DNA of 64,000 bases from Alitta virens (Eukaryota > Annelida > Polychaeta > Phyllodocida > Nereididae): contig OW028574.1 of the NCBI GenBank assembly GCA_932294295.1, positions 28,776,145-28,840,144 on the forward strand, in the 5' to 3' direction. The translations under genes were made by a program, and so were the position numbers. The notes below the pieces were generated by a model that saw only the letters and a list, made by a program, of their open reading frames with translations, was not told the origin of the DNA and made no database searches. Shown piece by piece: positions 36,601-48,560 of the stretch (within the stretch, counting starts at the first letter, position 1; every line of letters starts with the position of its first letter).

Positions 36601-39600
36601 AAAAACTTTCATGAATTCAAACTAATCTGCTAATGCTGTCTGGTATTATCTCATCTTCCCCGGACAAGTCACTTACTCCACGCAGCATTGTTGCGTGGCC
36701 TTGCCAGATCTCACGGCACTGGCTTTTTTTTGCCATCGCCCTCTGGCGGTAAATAGACACGTGACTAGACATCTAAGTAGGTCAGCCAATGCAAACGATG
36801 CACTAGCACTTCAACCGTCACTGCAGGCCATGTTTGCTGTGCTAAATATAGATACATTTTGTAAACAACAGCACTGATTTGGCGGTCTCTGCGACCAATC
36901 AAAGTGGGTAAGCAAAAAGCACATAATCAAGCCCATATCTATCTAGTAAGGTGTCTAGCGTAGCTACGCGAATATGGCGCTTTGGCTTTAGGAATATGAT
37001 ATTACCTATGAATTAAAAATTATAGGTATAAGTGAGATATGGCTCACAGAAGCAAATGCTGGATACTATGGAATCCAGGGTTACAAGCAAGAATATTTAT
37101 GCAGAAAAAATGGGAAAAGGGGAGGTGGAGTTTCAGTATTCATCAAAGAGAATATTGGATTCACTAGAAGAAATTATTTGTCAGCCACAGATGAATTCCT
37201 GGAAACTCTGTTTATTGAAATTCCAATGACCTGCACAGGTTCAATGAGAAATATGGTAGTTGGAGTCATATACCGACCACCGAACACTGATGTTCAACAC
37301 TTTAATGAAAAAGTTACTGCCATCTTACATATATTGAAAAGGGAAAATAACTTATATGAACTTAATGGGGGATTTTTACATAAATCTACTTGTAATTGAA
37401 GGTCATCTACCAAGTGCCAAGTTTTTAGAATGCATCTATTCTTATGGCTTGTTTCCTTTAGTTAATGATCCCACTAGAGTTCAAGGGCAGTCAGCCAATA
37501 TCTTCTGTAATGATATGATTAATAAACTAAAGCTCACCAACTGACCCACGATTAGTGAAGAATCTCGCATTTTGCCAATCTCATGCACGCGCACAGAAGA
37601 GCAAGGAGATTATCTTCACGTTTTAGTGGGAGGTCTCATGGCCAACGTCATAAAGAGCATTGTCGATTCTGGTTTCCTTTGCCGGACATTCGGTTCTGCG
37701 AAGTGATAATTCATGCCGAACAAAAGGAGTTTTTGTCGGGCCGATTAAACCGTGAACATATAACTTCATCAAAATCATAATCATTAACATATAATTCGGA
37801 AAATATATTGTTTATGTTATGTTTTCCTGAACAACAATGATATGTACAAACTGTAACTACAAACCAGTTCCATTTCAGATGAAATCATAATCAGACTTTT
37901 TTCTCCAAGTTTCTTTCATAGATTGCAATTCACCCTATGAAGGTGTGAGGGTTGAATTACTTCAGGTCAAATAGTAGGGTATTTACTATTAATTCTTTTC
38001 AGAATTATATTTTAATGATTATTATTTTGATGAAGTTATGAGTTCACGCGTTTATTCGGTCCGACAAAAACTTTCGGTCCAGCATGAATTATCTCTTCGT
38101 TTAACCGAATGTCCAGCAAAGGAAACCGGATCTTAGGGACGACTGGTCCTTCCCTGTTTTAATAATCTTGTTAATTTGGTCTTGTATTTGTTGGTAGGGT
38201 CAGTTTTCAGCGTCAGTTTTCAGCTTTAAATATGTGGACTCATCTGATAACAGTTCTTTGATCTTAATATCGTAATCTGTGTTGTTCATAAACACTGTAA
38301 CTCTACCTTTGTCAGCCAGCAATATTTTCAAATCCTGTCTCTTTGACAGTTTCTGTATGGGGATGATCTCTTCAACCGTGATGTTCTGCTTGATCTTTCT
38401 TCTATTTGACAAGATTCTTGTTTTCGCTGCCTAGGGCTGCTGCTTTTGTGGTTTCCTCTCAGTTGTTGACATGCTAGTTTGGTTGATGTGATGTATTCAT
38501 ACACTGGAAGTTTAGATGGTGTCACTGCAAAGTTTAGTTCTTATAGAAAGTACTCGTGAGGATAAATTAATTGCCCTCCCTTTTCGGCAGCCTTATGTCA
38601 CATGACAACACCATGGGCAGTCATGTGACCAACTGAGTATGTTCAGACAACTGAGTATGTTCAGACAACTGAAGAAGCCCATGAGAGATGGGTGAAAATT
38701 CCGGGTGTGTTGTAAAATGAGACGTTTGAGCCTAGAAATAAAACTCTAATGAATTTCCAAAGTTCAGGATAAAACCTTCATAGTTCAAACAATTTTTGAT
38801 GAACAAATCTCTTAATTTTCTATAGAAATAACTGATTTTAGGGCTTTTTTGAAACAAACGTCAATTACCAACTGATATACCTGAGTAACCTGACTTTACC
38901 AGCCAATTAAAAAATAATAATAAGTATAAAAATGAAGTGAATATAGATTATTATGCAACTAATTGTTATGAAATTGGTAGTTATAAACAAACTTTTGACT
39001 GGGTTGCTCCATGGTTGTCCAAGGAAATTAAGTGACTGAGTGAGAGAGCCTGCAGGAAAATCTTGAAAGCAATTGGGAGGAGGAACTTACTGTAATGCCT
39101 TATATACAAAGAAAGTGGCAATACTATGAATATTAAATTATAATTGTATGCACTTGAATATTCTACAAACTTTTATGGCTGTCGTTGTATGGGATAGTAG
39201 CTCTTTTTTCACTCATGAAATATGACTTTGCATGAAATTAGTCTTCATTCGCTATACATGTTGTGAATTCTTTTTTGTTTTCAGAGCTACAGAATGCTGG
39301 CGAAATTATTGTGGACACGGTTAAAAAAGCTGTAGATGAGGTTTCTGAAAACAAGGCTGTGGGAGAAGGCCCTGGGCACGGACATGATCATCACCATGAA
39401 CATGAACACAGTCACGGCCAGGAATTACACACTTATATTGGAGTTAGTCTAGTCCTGGGATTTATATTCATGCTACTGGTCGACCAGCTGAGTGGAGGCA
39501 TGCATGTTCATCCAACAGGAGGTGAGCCTATTGGTTATCATACTGAGAATGTATTAAAATTAGAAACTCAGAAACTGTTAGATATTAAGGACATATGACA

Positions 39601-42600
39601 AAATGATACATTTGGCAAAATGATACTTATCAATTGCACACAGTTGATTAACAAAGATTGACTTAGATGTTCCAACAACCAGTTGATTGATCTTAAAACA
39701 TTGCACATGTCCTTGTCATATACTTGTCAACAACTGTCAATACAGTGTTGTTCTCTGTTTTAATCAGTTGTGAACATCAGAAGAACTCACGATGACATAG
39801 AAGTTTGTACACAATGTGATTCAACAGTCAACACAATTCTGTAAATTGGTATGGGGTAGGGGTCTAGCTCAGTGGTAGCGCCCTGAGCTTCCAACCACTT
39901 CCACCTGCTCATTGCCATCGTCCCTGCCAGTCCTGATTAGCCCCTCCGGTGCAGAAATACAGGACGTAAAGCCCTAATCCACCCACAGGCCCAAATTACC
40001 GTTTGCCGACTTTGGCACTCGATCTATTATAATAACCCCAAGGTAAACATTGTTCATGGCCCAAAGAGAGGTCTCCAGCCCAAACGGGCACTGACATCGC
40101 AAATTTCCACATTTCGGCCAATCAGAGAGTAGTGTTTTCATCAGCCCTTACTGCAACACAGGAAGGCCTAAAACAACTTTTGGTATGTGAAGAACAGTTG
40201 CAAACCATATTTGGGACAATTCTATGCTTTAACAGTCTATGTCATGCTGTATTTATCACAGAAAAACATCGACGAAGTGTTGGCATAGGTTTGGGGGCTG
40301 CATGGCCGATGGATACCTTTAGGATATATATAATACAGGCCACCGGTTTTCGTCAGCTGAAGTTGTGTGATCGGTAATTTAGGCCTGTGATCTACCCACC
40401 CTCTACTCCCAATTTACAGATGGAATTTGAATTATGTAGACCTGTACTTTTAAGCAATCAAAGCAGCCCATCAGACTGCAGTCTTCCCGAAATCCGCCGA
40501 ACCTGACCAGTGTTTTTTTACGCGGTCTGGCGAATTCCTGTCTTCAAGTGTCCGGTGCTATTTTGGCTTTTTTGCGTACGTAATAAGAAATCAATAACTA
40601 AATCTAATCCTTTGCCAGAGATCTATATGTTTAAATCGCAATTTAAAGATTTGGAAAGGAATAGGCCTATGGTGTATTTGTTAATAGCAATTAACAGGGG
40701 GCTTTAATGTACCCTTTTGTTCTGGTCACACTCAAAGGTAATTGCAATTGAAGGAAGGAAGGTGGACATGAATTAATGTGAAAAGTAACTGCCAGTTCCT
40801 TTTCAAATTAAAATTCATGTCCCCTTTCTCTACATCTTCACCATAAGGCATTACAAGTGGTTCCTTCTCAGTTTCACCATTAATTTGATACATGTTATGA
40901 GTTATTATCATTTGTTGATCAGAAGTATCTCATTATCTAATAGTATAGTGTTTTATTTCATGTTTTTTAAATTCAAAAAACCTTTATTTATTTTCCTTAA
41001 TGACAACTATGTCTAATAATAACATTTTCAAAATTATGTTGATAGCAATTTTTGATGAGGTTATACATTCACGCGTTTATTCGTCCGATAAAAATTCTTT
41101 CGTTCCAGCAGTATTACCACTTTGCAGGACCGAATGTCCGGCAAAGGAAACTGGATCTTTGGGAATACTGAGACTGTGTTGTATTATTCCTTGTGTCAAC
41201 ATATTGTTTGAGCAAATACTTTAGATTTGTGCAAAATGTCATATTAGTGTGGCGAACAGGATCAATAGTTTTGAAGTGTACAGTCTTTAGGTACTGAGCT
41301 TTGGACCAAAATAGTTTAATTGCACGATGGAAAGTGTATTATTATATTTTCATAATGTTACCTAAGTACTGTTTACTCACATAGTAGTGTACATGTTGGA
41401 CTGATTGATATCAGTCAATAAAACCGTTTGGTGCTACTATTGATCTGATACTAAGACAAATGATTGGTGTGGTGGACAAGCTGTGTATCCACCTTCCCTA
41501 TGTGAAATTTTATTTTATACAAAATGTTTCTTTTTTGTTTAATGCTGTTGCAGTCCTTGTTTAAGGCGAGCAATTGCGCGCCCGCGCCATAACGCACCTC
41601 AATTCAGGATAAGGCGAGCAAAATACTGCTCGCCTACAAGTCAACTAGTGCGCTCGTGGTAGCACGTCCGACAATGCGTAAAACAGTTGTGTCATTTTAA
41701 AAAGTGCTCGCCTAAGACTGCAGATGAGAGAATTAGGCGAGCACTTTTTTGCTTGCCTGCATTTTATAAAAGACAAGGACTGCTGTTGTACCAGTTTCTG
41801 AAATTGTGCATTCTAAGAAGACTTTGACTAAGTGCTGTTGTAAGTGGCTTTGACCTATTTTTAAGGTCAATTAGCAATGATTAGGTCAAGGAGTCCAGGA
41901 CATCGGGAAAATGATTGTGCTTTCATAACAAATGTTTCCAGCCGCAATTGTTTTGTGCAAGCTTAGAACATGTGGTATTCTGCATTGTTCTGTGTGTATC
42001 AGTCAAAATAGTGAGAAGCCAGTCATCCAGTGAGCTATTTTTTCATGTCAATTTGATCCATGTCTTAATGCAATGAATTTGGGGCAATGGTTTTGGAGCA
42101 GAAATGTCATGCTGGCCAGTCAAAGGGTTTATGTGCTCTGTGTAGTGTTTGATCATTTTTGAAAATGTGTGTTTTTCTCATATGTTTAGCATCAGTGACT
42201 GAGAATTTTAGTACCTAATTGCAGATGCAGAAGTGGGACACTTGCCGCAAAACAGGAACAAGATGACTGCCACATTAGGTCTAGTTGTTCATGCTGCTGG
42301 TATGTTGTGTTTTATTATGAAGCTGTTCTTTCTTAATTGGATGTCATTAATTTCGAATTAAGCAGTGTTACATAATTCAGTTTACTATTTATATCTGTTA
42401 GTATGTCCAGCAAATAATTTATGAGTCATATTTGGTGGCTAAGTACATACATTATGCACAGGTGTGCATTATGTTTTCAAATTGATTTAATTAATTGTTT
42501 TATGTGTGAAGATGTTTAAATACACTTAATGGTTAAATCAGAGCAGGTAAATCATTTGAAATGAGTATCATTGAAAGTTTTGCAAGGTAATACTAATTCT

Positions 42601-45600
42601 TGAAAAAGAAATGGGTTTTTGATTCATTTTGGCACAGCGAGCTGACGAGAATCAATACAATCGTTTTGGGCAGATATAATGAGGAGTAGATATGTATCAT
42701 GCGGATAAAATGGACTTGGGCTGTCAGGAGAGGCTGTAATTGACGCTTAGAATAACATCTCCAGAAACGATATTTTGGTGTTGATGACAATTAATACTAT
42801 TAATGCCTCTCTGAATTATATATGTAACAATACTGAAATAACGGCTTGCTCTTAAGTAAAATTGATTGCTGTCAAAGCTGAAATTTCCTATCTATCCATC
42901 AGTCTAGCTGTCGTTCTGTCCGTATGTCTGTCGTACTGGCTAGCTGGCTAGTTGTCTGTCTAGTTGTCTGTCTGTCTATCTGTCTATCTTGTCTGTCTAT
43001 CTATCTAAGCAGCATATATTTTTCATGGTCATGAAATCCCCAGAGGCACAACATCACTATTGAAGACATACTACGACTGAGCATAAGATCGCAGAGCAGT
43101 TTTAGTTTCATGAACCACAGTCCTAGACCTGTGCTGCATAATGGAGATGGACAGGAATGGACAAATAATAATATTGAGGCTTTCTTATGAAAAATTATTC
43201 AAATGTCCATGCATATAAGTTAAGACACAGCATCAGAGTTAGGGTAGTCAACACTTAGTTGGGGAAAAAAAGCATACCTTTTGAGTTTTGAAAGTTACCA
43301 AATAATGTACTATGGTTTTCCACCCTTCTTGTAATGCGAAAATGCATTTCATAGTTTTATAAGACTCTGTCTGACCTTCTATGCTGTGTACCTAGCCAGA
43401 TTTTGCATTAATAGGCACTCGCAGTATCTGAGCAGTCGCTGTGGCTTATTTATTGTTCCCCGCCTAATGAATCTCCCAACCTGTGGGTTCTAGTTGTCAT
43501 TTTTTGATCGTTAAGAAAAAGAGGTGTCTGAACTAAACTAAATTGCACCTAGACTCCTAATAATCATATGAAGATCCATGTCTTTAAAGTACTTAGTGTA
43601 ATGCATTTGCCCTGAACAACTTATAATTGCCTATTGGTGTATGTTTAAGTATCAGGTGCATTGTACACTGCAAAGAACCTAATCAAGCAAAATATAAAAG
43701 ATAGATATTGTATTTACTGATGAAGAGCTTTGAAATGATGAAATGTTGAAAGGGTTTGCAAGCAAATATAATGCACCCTGAGCTGTAAAACTGTCTTTGT
43801 TGTACATTTTATCATAGTTAATGTTTTATCTTCTGATTTCAGCTGACGGGGTGGCGTTAGGAGCAGCCGCAACCACTTCGCAAACCCATGTAGAAATGAT
43901 TGTGTTCATTGCTATAATGTTACATAAGGTAAGTTTATAATAAGTAGAAAATACAAAATCACCGTCATGCTGCACCCTGATTGCTAGGCACGAAAGAATC
44001 TTGTACAATTATTACAGGCTATATTAATTTTGTATTAATTATTATTACACCAAAGGCCTTTGGATGCAGGAACTATAGTTCATATATAACATAGATTTAT
44101 TTGATTTCCCTAAAACAACATGACTCCTGCAAAGTAATTTTTCTTCTCAAGTACAGAAAAATCTGAAATGAAACAACAAGGTTATAGTATAATGGCCAAT
44201 ATTTTCAATATAGTGTCCATGCACTCAGTGCACTGTAATCACACATGCGATAACTCTTCACTTGTACAAAAACTATGTATCTGTTTTCATTTGTCAATTA
44301 ATTTTAAGTGAAGAATTTTGTTAACAACTTTGGTATTTGAATTTTTTAAACATAGAAGTATCTTTTCCTTTTCAGGCTCCTGCAGCTTTTGGACTGGTGT
44401 CTTTTCTGCTTCATGAAAATTTTGACAGAACAAGAATTAGGAAACATTTAGCCGTTTTCTCTGCAGCTGCCCCACTTCTGGCAATAGTTACATATTTTGG
44501 ATTAAGTCAGGTTTGTTGTTACTCTTAGCTAGATGCATTCCTTCTAATTGTGATGTCCAATGTCTCAATACTACTGAGTCTGAGGCTTAGTCAGCTTATA
44601 TGACCGGCTGCCAGAGGTACACGTAATGATGAGATGATAAGTCCAATGCAATTGACATCCAGCTGGGATGAAGAGCACCCGAGCGGGGTATTGAACTCAG
44701 GATCTTCAGCAGATCTGGCCAATATGGAATTGGCGGATGCATTAACCATTAGGCCACCTAGCTGACACAAATGACATACAAACTGACTGGATTTTAGCAT
44801 ATGCACTGGTTGTTGCTTCCATTTGATTATTATGCAAAATATATTGCTGGTGTTACTCCCACTAGAACTTACTGCCAAACTAGCTGATCTGGCAGGTTAT
44901 ATTAGTTTATTTGACAAAAACCTTTCATGCTTATTTTACCCAAAACATTTACTTTTTTACCCAAAACATTTACTTTTCTTTGTCAACAAGCCTTACGTGA
45001 TATTTTTGCTTGGTAAGCAAATTTGTCTGCCTCGTCAATATGCCTTACTGATATTGGGAATACTAGTCAGAACGTCTGAAATCCAAAACGTCCACACCCG
45101 AAACGGCAAAAAACAAATCCTAAATGTACAATTTTAGTTAACTTTTTTAACTTTTTTGTTAGCATGGGAGACAGTTGCCCTCTCGCGAACCTCGCGAAAA
45201 ATTGAAATAATTTTACTTGTGAGTCCTATGTATGGGTTTCAGCATTCAGCAACCTAAATAATAGACCTATGATCTAACTATTGGTTCTTCTTTAAAATGG
45301 ACTTTTAAAAGGCCCCAATGTATAGGCACATTTTTATAAACCATCTTTCAAGTGTTTTACAATTTGTATGTGCAGGTGAAAAATTCCAGTGCATTTAAGA
45401 TGAAAATGAGGCACAAATAAACGTCATTAGCATCATCACTTCGTAATACATTTTATTATATATATATAATTTTTATTGACAGTAAAATATCATCCATGAT
45501 ACATATGTCATAAATAGAATAAAGAACAGAAAATACAGGAATACAGAAAATACAGAAATGTTCAAATAAAATTTGTAAACTAGATATGCTATACTAGTAA

Positions 45601-46753
45601 AGCAGTTCCAGCCCCCAAACTTAATTTTTTTATTTGTTATTTTTTTTTTTTAAATAATGTTTATAGTAACATCTATGTATATATACTGTACAGTGTCAGA
45701 AGATGGAGAACATATAACTCGCATATCAATATCAATTAAGAATTTTCCCAGGCACCTCAGTAGCTCAGATTCCTTTGAGCACATGATAGATATAAATTGA
45801 TTGGTGTCATTCATTATGTCAAAATCATATATGTAAACTCTAGCTATTCAAACAGTCGTAGGCGCAGTGATGTGTTATTTGGACATATTATTAATGAGTG
45901 TATCTCATCCTCAACTTCATTTTATTACACATTGCCTGCAATTTTTGTCAGATTTTCAAAATTCAAATTTTGTTATGTACAATTTTTAGGTGAATTGAAA
46001 CAATTCTGACCTGAATTATCTAGAAATCGCGAATTGACGACATTCTCCAATTCGTTTCAATGCATCATTAGCTAAAATGTGAACAAAGTTGTTGTAGTCA
46101 ATTCCAGCAATAGGCACCAATTTAGCTAAATGAAGACAATGTGGGTTCTTGAATTCATCAAAAAGAAGTCATATACAAATTTTGGTAGCGTACCAGCAAA
46201 CTTGGCAGGGTTGGCAAGTATGTTAAGTTGACTTTCTTCTGGCGGATGATTTCAGAATTGGACGTATTGGGTGTCTGAGCTATTGATATACCATTAGGTA
46301 TATGGCTACGCACGAGGGCAGTCAAATTATCTTACTGTTATATTTGTCTGTGATATATGCATGTGTAAAAGTCAATGTTGATAGTATAGTATATTTGCCA
46401 TCAGTATTTTTGGATTCAGCAACTGGTAAAGTTTTAAAGTTTGTTGGCCGATGAATTGCCATTTGAATAGATATTTATTTTTTGTGTACTTTTTTATTTT
46501 TCAGCAAAGTAAAGAAAAGCTATCAACAGTAAATGCCACAGGTATAGCAATGTTGTTCAGCGCTGGAACTTTTCTTTATGTGGCTACTGTACATGTTTTA
46601 CCCGAGCTTGCCAGCATGGGGACCACAAAAACTACTGCCTCAGATGGTTCAATCATTATCCGTGAACAGAAAGGATTTACTAAACTAGAACTCTTTCTAA
46701 TGGTTGTAGGAGCAATACTTCCATTGTTTTTAGCTCTTGGTCACAGCCATTGA
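27694..46753 (+). CDS. SLC39A9: Zinc transporter ZIP9 (SLC39A9)
   Basis: Seven exons: 27694-27789, 32153-32258, 39285-39521, 42225-42299, 43843-43928, 44376-44510, 46505-46753; total 984 nt, 327 residues, all junctions GT-AG and in phase. ZIP proteins move zinc into the cytosol; ZIP9 acts at the Golgi and plasma membrane. Exon 1 begins [19 protein letters not shown], the conserved first membrane segment, which fixes the start. Exon 2 has [19 protein letters not shown]. Exon 3 carries the His-rich loop ([15 protein letters not shown]) and another membrane segment. Exons 4-6 supply the ZIP metal-site helices [12 protein letters not shown] and [13 protein letters not shown]. Exon 7 ends LALGHSH. 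The introns, up to 7 kb, are full of repeats listed separately. Confidence 0.96.
28043..28160 (+). repeat. 22-bp-period array of GTTCGTCAC, left arm
   Basis: TTCGTC starts at 28043, 28066, 28090, 28112, 28133 and 28155, spacing 21-24 bp; the common word is GTTCGTCACC. The reverse complement array with the same period is at 30871-30964. Lies in ZIP9 intron 1. Confidence 0.8.
28980..29084 (+). repeat. 16-bp-period array of TGGCCGTTTT
   Basis: GGCCGT starts at 28980, 28996, 29012, 29029, 29045 and 29062, with a variant GGTCGT at 29077. The inverse (ACCAAAACGGCCA, CCAGGACGGCCA) occurs at about 28205-28242, next to the 22-bp array. Confidence 0.78.
29434..29486 (+). promoter_or_regulatory. CCAAT box with two perfect CRE palindromes in ZIP9 intron 1
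   Basis: CCAATCAGAG at 29434 is followed by TGACGTCA at 29462-29469 and again at 29479-29486, centre to centre 17 bp. This is promoter-like, but no first exon could be placed after it. Confidence 0.4.
29773..29912. repeat. 140-bp MITE-like foldback
   Basis: Arms of about 42 bp: GGAGGGTATTATCGGCAGGG with CGGGTATTATCGAC on the left, and their inverse near 29871-29912 on the right with three or four mismatches. The centre of ~56 bp is AT-rich. Confidence 0.8.
30871..30964 (-). repeat. 22-bp-period array of GTGACGAA, right arm
   Basis: GACGAA (once GACAAA) starts at 30871, 30893, 30915, 30939 and 30959. This is the inverse of the left array at 28043-28160, with matching period. Confidence 0.78.
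31505..31960 (+). repeat. Three degenerate tandem copies, ~150-200 bp each
   Basis: TTCAGAAA.GAATTCT, CTTTCATT.AATGTATAA and GGTAGCGAGCG-like words recur around 31520, 31660 and 31865. Each copy includes a TTATGCGCTCC or related stretch. Intronic in ZIP9. Confidence 0.65.
32395..32930. repeat. Foldback of 15-bp degenerate units (CAAAACGTCTACA)
   Basis: Left half carries ACCAAAACGTCTACA-like units at about 32410, 32432, 32463, 32494, 32529, 32566, 32589 and 32605. Right half carries the inverse, TGTAGCCGTTTTGG-like, at 32724, 32748, 32778, 32800, 32822, 32899 and 32914. The centre is ~100 bp. The layout resembles foldback elements whose inverted repeats are built of short direct repeats, such as the sea urchin TU family. 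Confidence 0.72.
35809..36363 (-). pseudogene. SGNH-hydrolase-like ORF fragment with one in-frame TGA
   Basis: One minus-strand frame of 185 codons broken only by a TGA at 36166-36168. The N-terminal part reads [13 protein letters not shown], a GDS motif as in SGNH/GDSL folds, then [14 protein letters not shown]. After the TGA come [13 protein letters not shown] and TPFLHKTI, blocks I associate with SGNH-like ORFs that are common in invertebrate genomes near mobile elements. The gene is antisense in ZIP9 intron 2. No splice structure or promoter was found, so it is probably a dead copy. Function is not known. Confidence 0.5.
37015..37545 (+). pseudogene. LINE endonuclease fragment
   Basis: Plus-strand frame with [33 protein letters not shown], then after a frame break near 37360 MGDFYINLL and [12 protein letters not shown]. 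These are the ordered blocks of an APE-type endonuclease of CR1/L2-like LINEs (E, RPP, GDFN, PTR). Truncated at both ends, inside ZIP9 intron 2. Confidence 0.75.
37664..38135. repeat. ~470-bp MITE-like element with ~120-bp inverted repeats
   Basis: Left arm 37664-37795 and right arm 38015-38135 pair over GGTTTCCTTTGC.GGACATTCGG, TGATAATTCATGC, TTTTTGTCGG and CATAACTTCATCAAAAT, with scattered mismatches. A single related arm lies at 41065-41165 in the same intron. Confidence 0.75.
38200..38525 (-). pseudogene. Penelope-like retroelement fragment
   Basis: Two overlapping minus-strand frames give [18 protein letters not shown] and, after a shift, [10 protein letters not shown] with [20 protein letters not shown] and [11 protein letters not shown]. 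The ADKGxxxVxMxxxDY and LLSDxxTYxKL blocks are typical of the region just before the RT domain in Penelope-like elements. The RT itself is absent. Confidence 0.55.
38925..39170 (+). repeat. Dispersed ~245-bp repeat, copy 1
   Basis: Shares TAGATTATTATGCAACTAAT, GGGTTGCTCCATGGTTG and AATGCCTTATATACAAAG through to TATGCACTTGAATATTCTA with 62385-62625, same orientation, with small indels. No coding potential. Confidence 0.8.
39855..39980 (+). mobile_element. tRNA-derived SINE, internally deleted
   Basis: Begins with an A-box-like GTCTAGCTCAGTGGTAGCGC and ends with GCAGAAATACAGGACGTAAA, both shared with the SINE at 63725-63915. About 60 bp containing the B box are missing. Confidence 0.75.
41065..41165 (+). 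repeat. Solo inverted-repeat arm of the 37664-38135 element family
   Basis: CATTCACGCGTTTATTCG.CCGA to GACCGAATGTCCGGCAAAGG matches the right arm of the MITE at 37664-38135. Confidence 0.7.
41551..41782. repeat. 232-bp MITE with CTGTTG target duplication
   Basis: Ends CAGTCCTTGT and ACAAGGACTG are exact inverses and are flanked by CTGTTG at 41545-41550 and 41783-41788. Inside are further paired words (GGCGAGCA, TGCTCGCC) that give smaller hairpins. Lies in ZIP9 intron 3. Confidence 0.82.
42896..43010. repeat. GTCT/ATCT microsatellite
   Basis: Tetranucleotide repeats of GTCT and ATCT with interruptions. Confidence 0.85.
44590..44770 (-). mobile_element. tRNA-derived SINE
   Basis: On the minus strand GCTAGGTGGCCTAATGGTTA (A box) and GAGTTCAATACCC (B box), spaced as in a tRNA, followed by an unrelated body. 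Lies in ZIP9 intron 6. Confidence 0.65.
45460..46110 (-). mobile_element. LINE 3' fragment, same family as 7760-10960
   Basis: The 3' end matches the other LINE (TATTGACAGTAAAATATCAT, GATACATATGTCAT). Further in, the minus strand encodes [14 protein letters not shown] at about 45875-45925, the counterpart of VEDEIHCLIVCPGN in the full copy. Lies in ZIP9 intron 6. Confidence 0.65.
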
Positions 46754-47815
46754 TTAATTTTGATTCAAAGTCTTTTGATCTATTTTTGTTGAACGCACTA
46801 AAGTCTGTCTTTTGTAAAATTGCAATTAGTAAAAGACTGGCTTGCTGCGACACAAGAACACAAGGAAAAGATAAAAAGAAACAAAATTGGCTGTCTATGA
46901 ATGCAGTTTGATGTTGCATATGGTTGTATTGTAACTTTTTATTTTTGTATAATTATTTTGTTTGAAAAATTATGTATGGAAATGGATAGTGTTTTGCTAT
47001 CATCAAGTTTTCAGATTTCAGAGTTCTAAAGAATAGACACAGTTTGATTCTTAGGCATGCATGATTTCTGTAAGATGCCTGAGCTGTATTATATTTAAGA
47101 GTAAATTTAGGGGAGATGGGTACAAAAACTGAGTGCTTAAATTGTTGTCATATTGCCTGTGATTTCTGGCTGTTGATTAAGTGGATAATCACGTGTCAGT
47201 TCATTGTTGTACCGTAAAAGAAACTGATCAAATTCATATATTCTGTTACTTAGTAACAAGGTAGATGCAGTTACAATTTTTCTTTGCTGGAAAATGAAGA
47301 AAAAAAAGGCTGTTTTACTTTAATGCACTTTTTAATATGTATTTTTGATTAAAATTTTAAATCCTGAGACCAGTGAAATGCTTTTCGATAAGTTGCATAA
47401 GGATTTCTATTGGCTAATCTGAAGTTCCTGCATTTATAATTATATAGGTCTCCTTTTTGGAACTTGAACAGTTCATAACATGTTCATTTTGTGGTCCATA
47501 GATTTTTCTGCAAAGTTTATACTTCTGTCAATGTTTAAAGAACCGTCCATAACTTAAGTAACTCAAAATAAATAGATATCTGTCTGTATTTTTTATTTTT
47601 GTAGATGCATTAATTAAGCCATTGATTAATATACATTCCGGTTGTCAGCACATTGTATTAACTCCCAGAGAAAGAAGACCTTTATCCAGTATTATACATA
47701 TTTGATAATGTGCAGTACAAGCTTATGTTCTCAATTATTGTATGTGTCACAGACCGATATATTGAAATTTCCTATAAGATCTGTTTGGGTTACCTAATAA
47801 ATATAGAACTGTATA
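46754..47815 (+). other. ZIP9 3' untranslated region (inferred)
   Basis: AATAAA occurs at 47567-47572 and 47796-47801. Either could end the ZIP9 message. No coding sequence seen. Confidence 0.45.
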
Positions 47816-48010
47816 CAGTGCGGTGTGTAAGTAAGTGAACCCAACTGGAAAAACACAATTTTAATATTAATTTGTATTTAGTGATCTTAAAATCGAGAAA
47901 CCTGAAAGTTGTCTACACTTAGATAATCTTTATCAGTTTGATTGTCATTAAACTAATTAATGGTACATTTCCATGTTTCAGTGTGGTTCACTTACCTGTG
48001 CATGTCACTG
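47816..48010. repeat. 195-bp Tc1/mariner-type MITE
   Basis: Ends CAGTGCGGTG...CATGTCACTG with inner GTAAGTGAACC and GGTTCACTTAC inverted, flanked by TA on each side. The TA target and CAGTG ends are those of Tc1/mariner-derived MITEs. Confidence 0.75.
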
Positions 48011-48347
48011 TATATGACTGTTCTGATCAGCAATTTCAATATTTCAGCCTATAGATGTATGAAATGTTTATTGTGTTGAGGCATCTACTGTGTCCCAGAG
48101 ATTCATGTTAACTTTGTCGTTGTGATACACACATTATTGTACAGAAGATATTGGAATGATAGATTTTAATAGCTGCTTAAAGAAAACAAGTTTAATGGCT
48201 GTGTATAAGAATGGCACCTGCTATATAGAAGAAATATATGAAGCAATAATGTTATGCCATTACATTGGAATGAATTTATGTTTTTGGTAAATTTCTAACC
48301 ATATCATCAGTTCCTTGCTCCTATCAATTCTGTATGAACTTTAAATA

Positions 48348-48348
<1 letters not shown>

Positions 48349-48381
<33 letters not shown>
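48349..48381. repeat. (TA)n microsatellite
   Basis: About 33 bp of TA alternation. Confidence 0.9.
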
Positions 48382-48385
<4 letters not shown>

Positions 48386-48388
48386 CCG

Positions 48389-48560
48389 TTATTTTCTGGA
48401 GTGCCTTCTTGCTAAAACTTGTTTTGCGTGTTGAATGAGTTGTCTCATCTTCTCATCAATCTTATATTGTACATGAAGGTTTAATGTATTGATAAGTAAT
48501 AAAAGGTCCATTGGGTGTAAGGTAAATTTGTTTATGCCAATGTTAATGCTGTAGGATTGT
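48389..48560 (-). CDS. Possible terminal exon, unrecognised
   Basis: A minus-strand frame of ~55 codons after an acceptor-like CCTACAG, ending DEKMRQLIQHAKQVLARRHSRK at a TAA; amphipathic and basic at the end. It lies downstream of the cadherin exons on the same strand and could be part of that gene, but no motif supports this. May be chance. Confidence 0.15.

Noticed and set aside
39263..39598. Stand-alone histidine-rich protein
   Set aside because: It is ZIP9 exon 3 read into flanking introns; splice sites at 39285 and 39521 fit.
44823..45137. Extra ZIP9-region exon at a 104-codon plus-strand ORF
   Set aside because: ZIP9 exons 6 and 7 join in phase without it; the ORF has no conserved sequence and overlaps repeat words.
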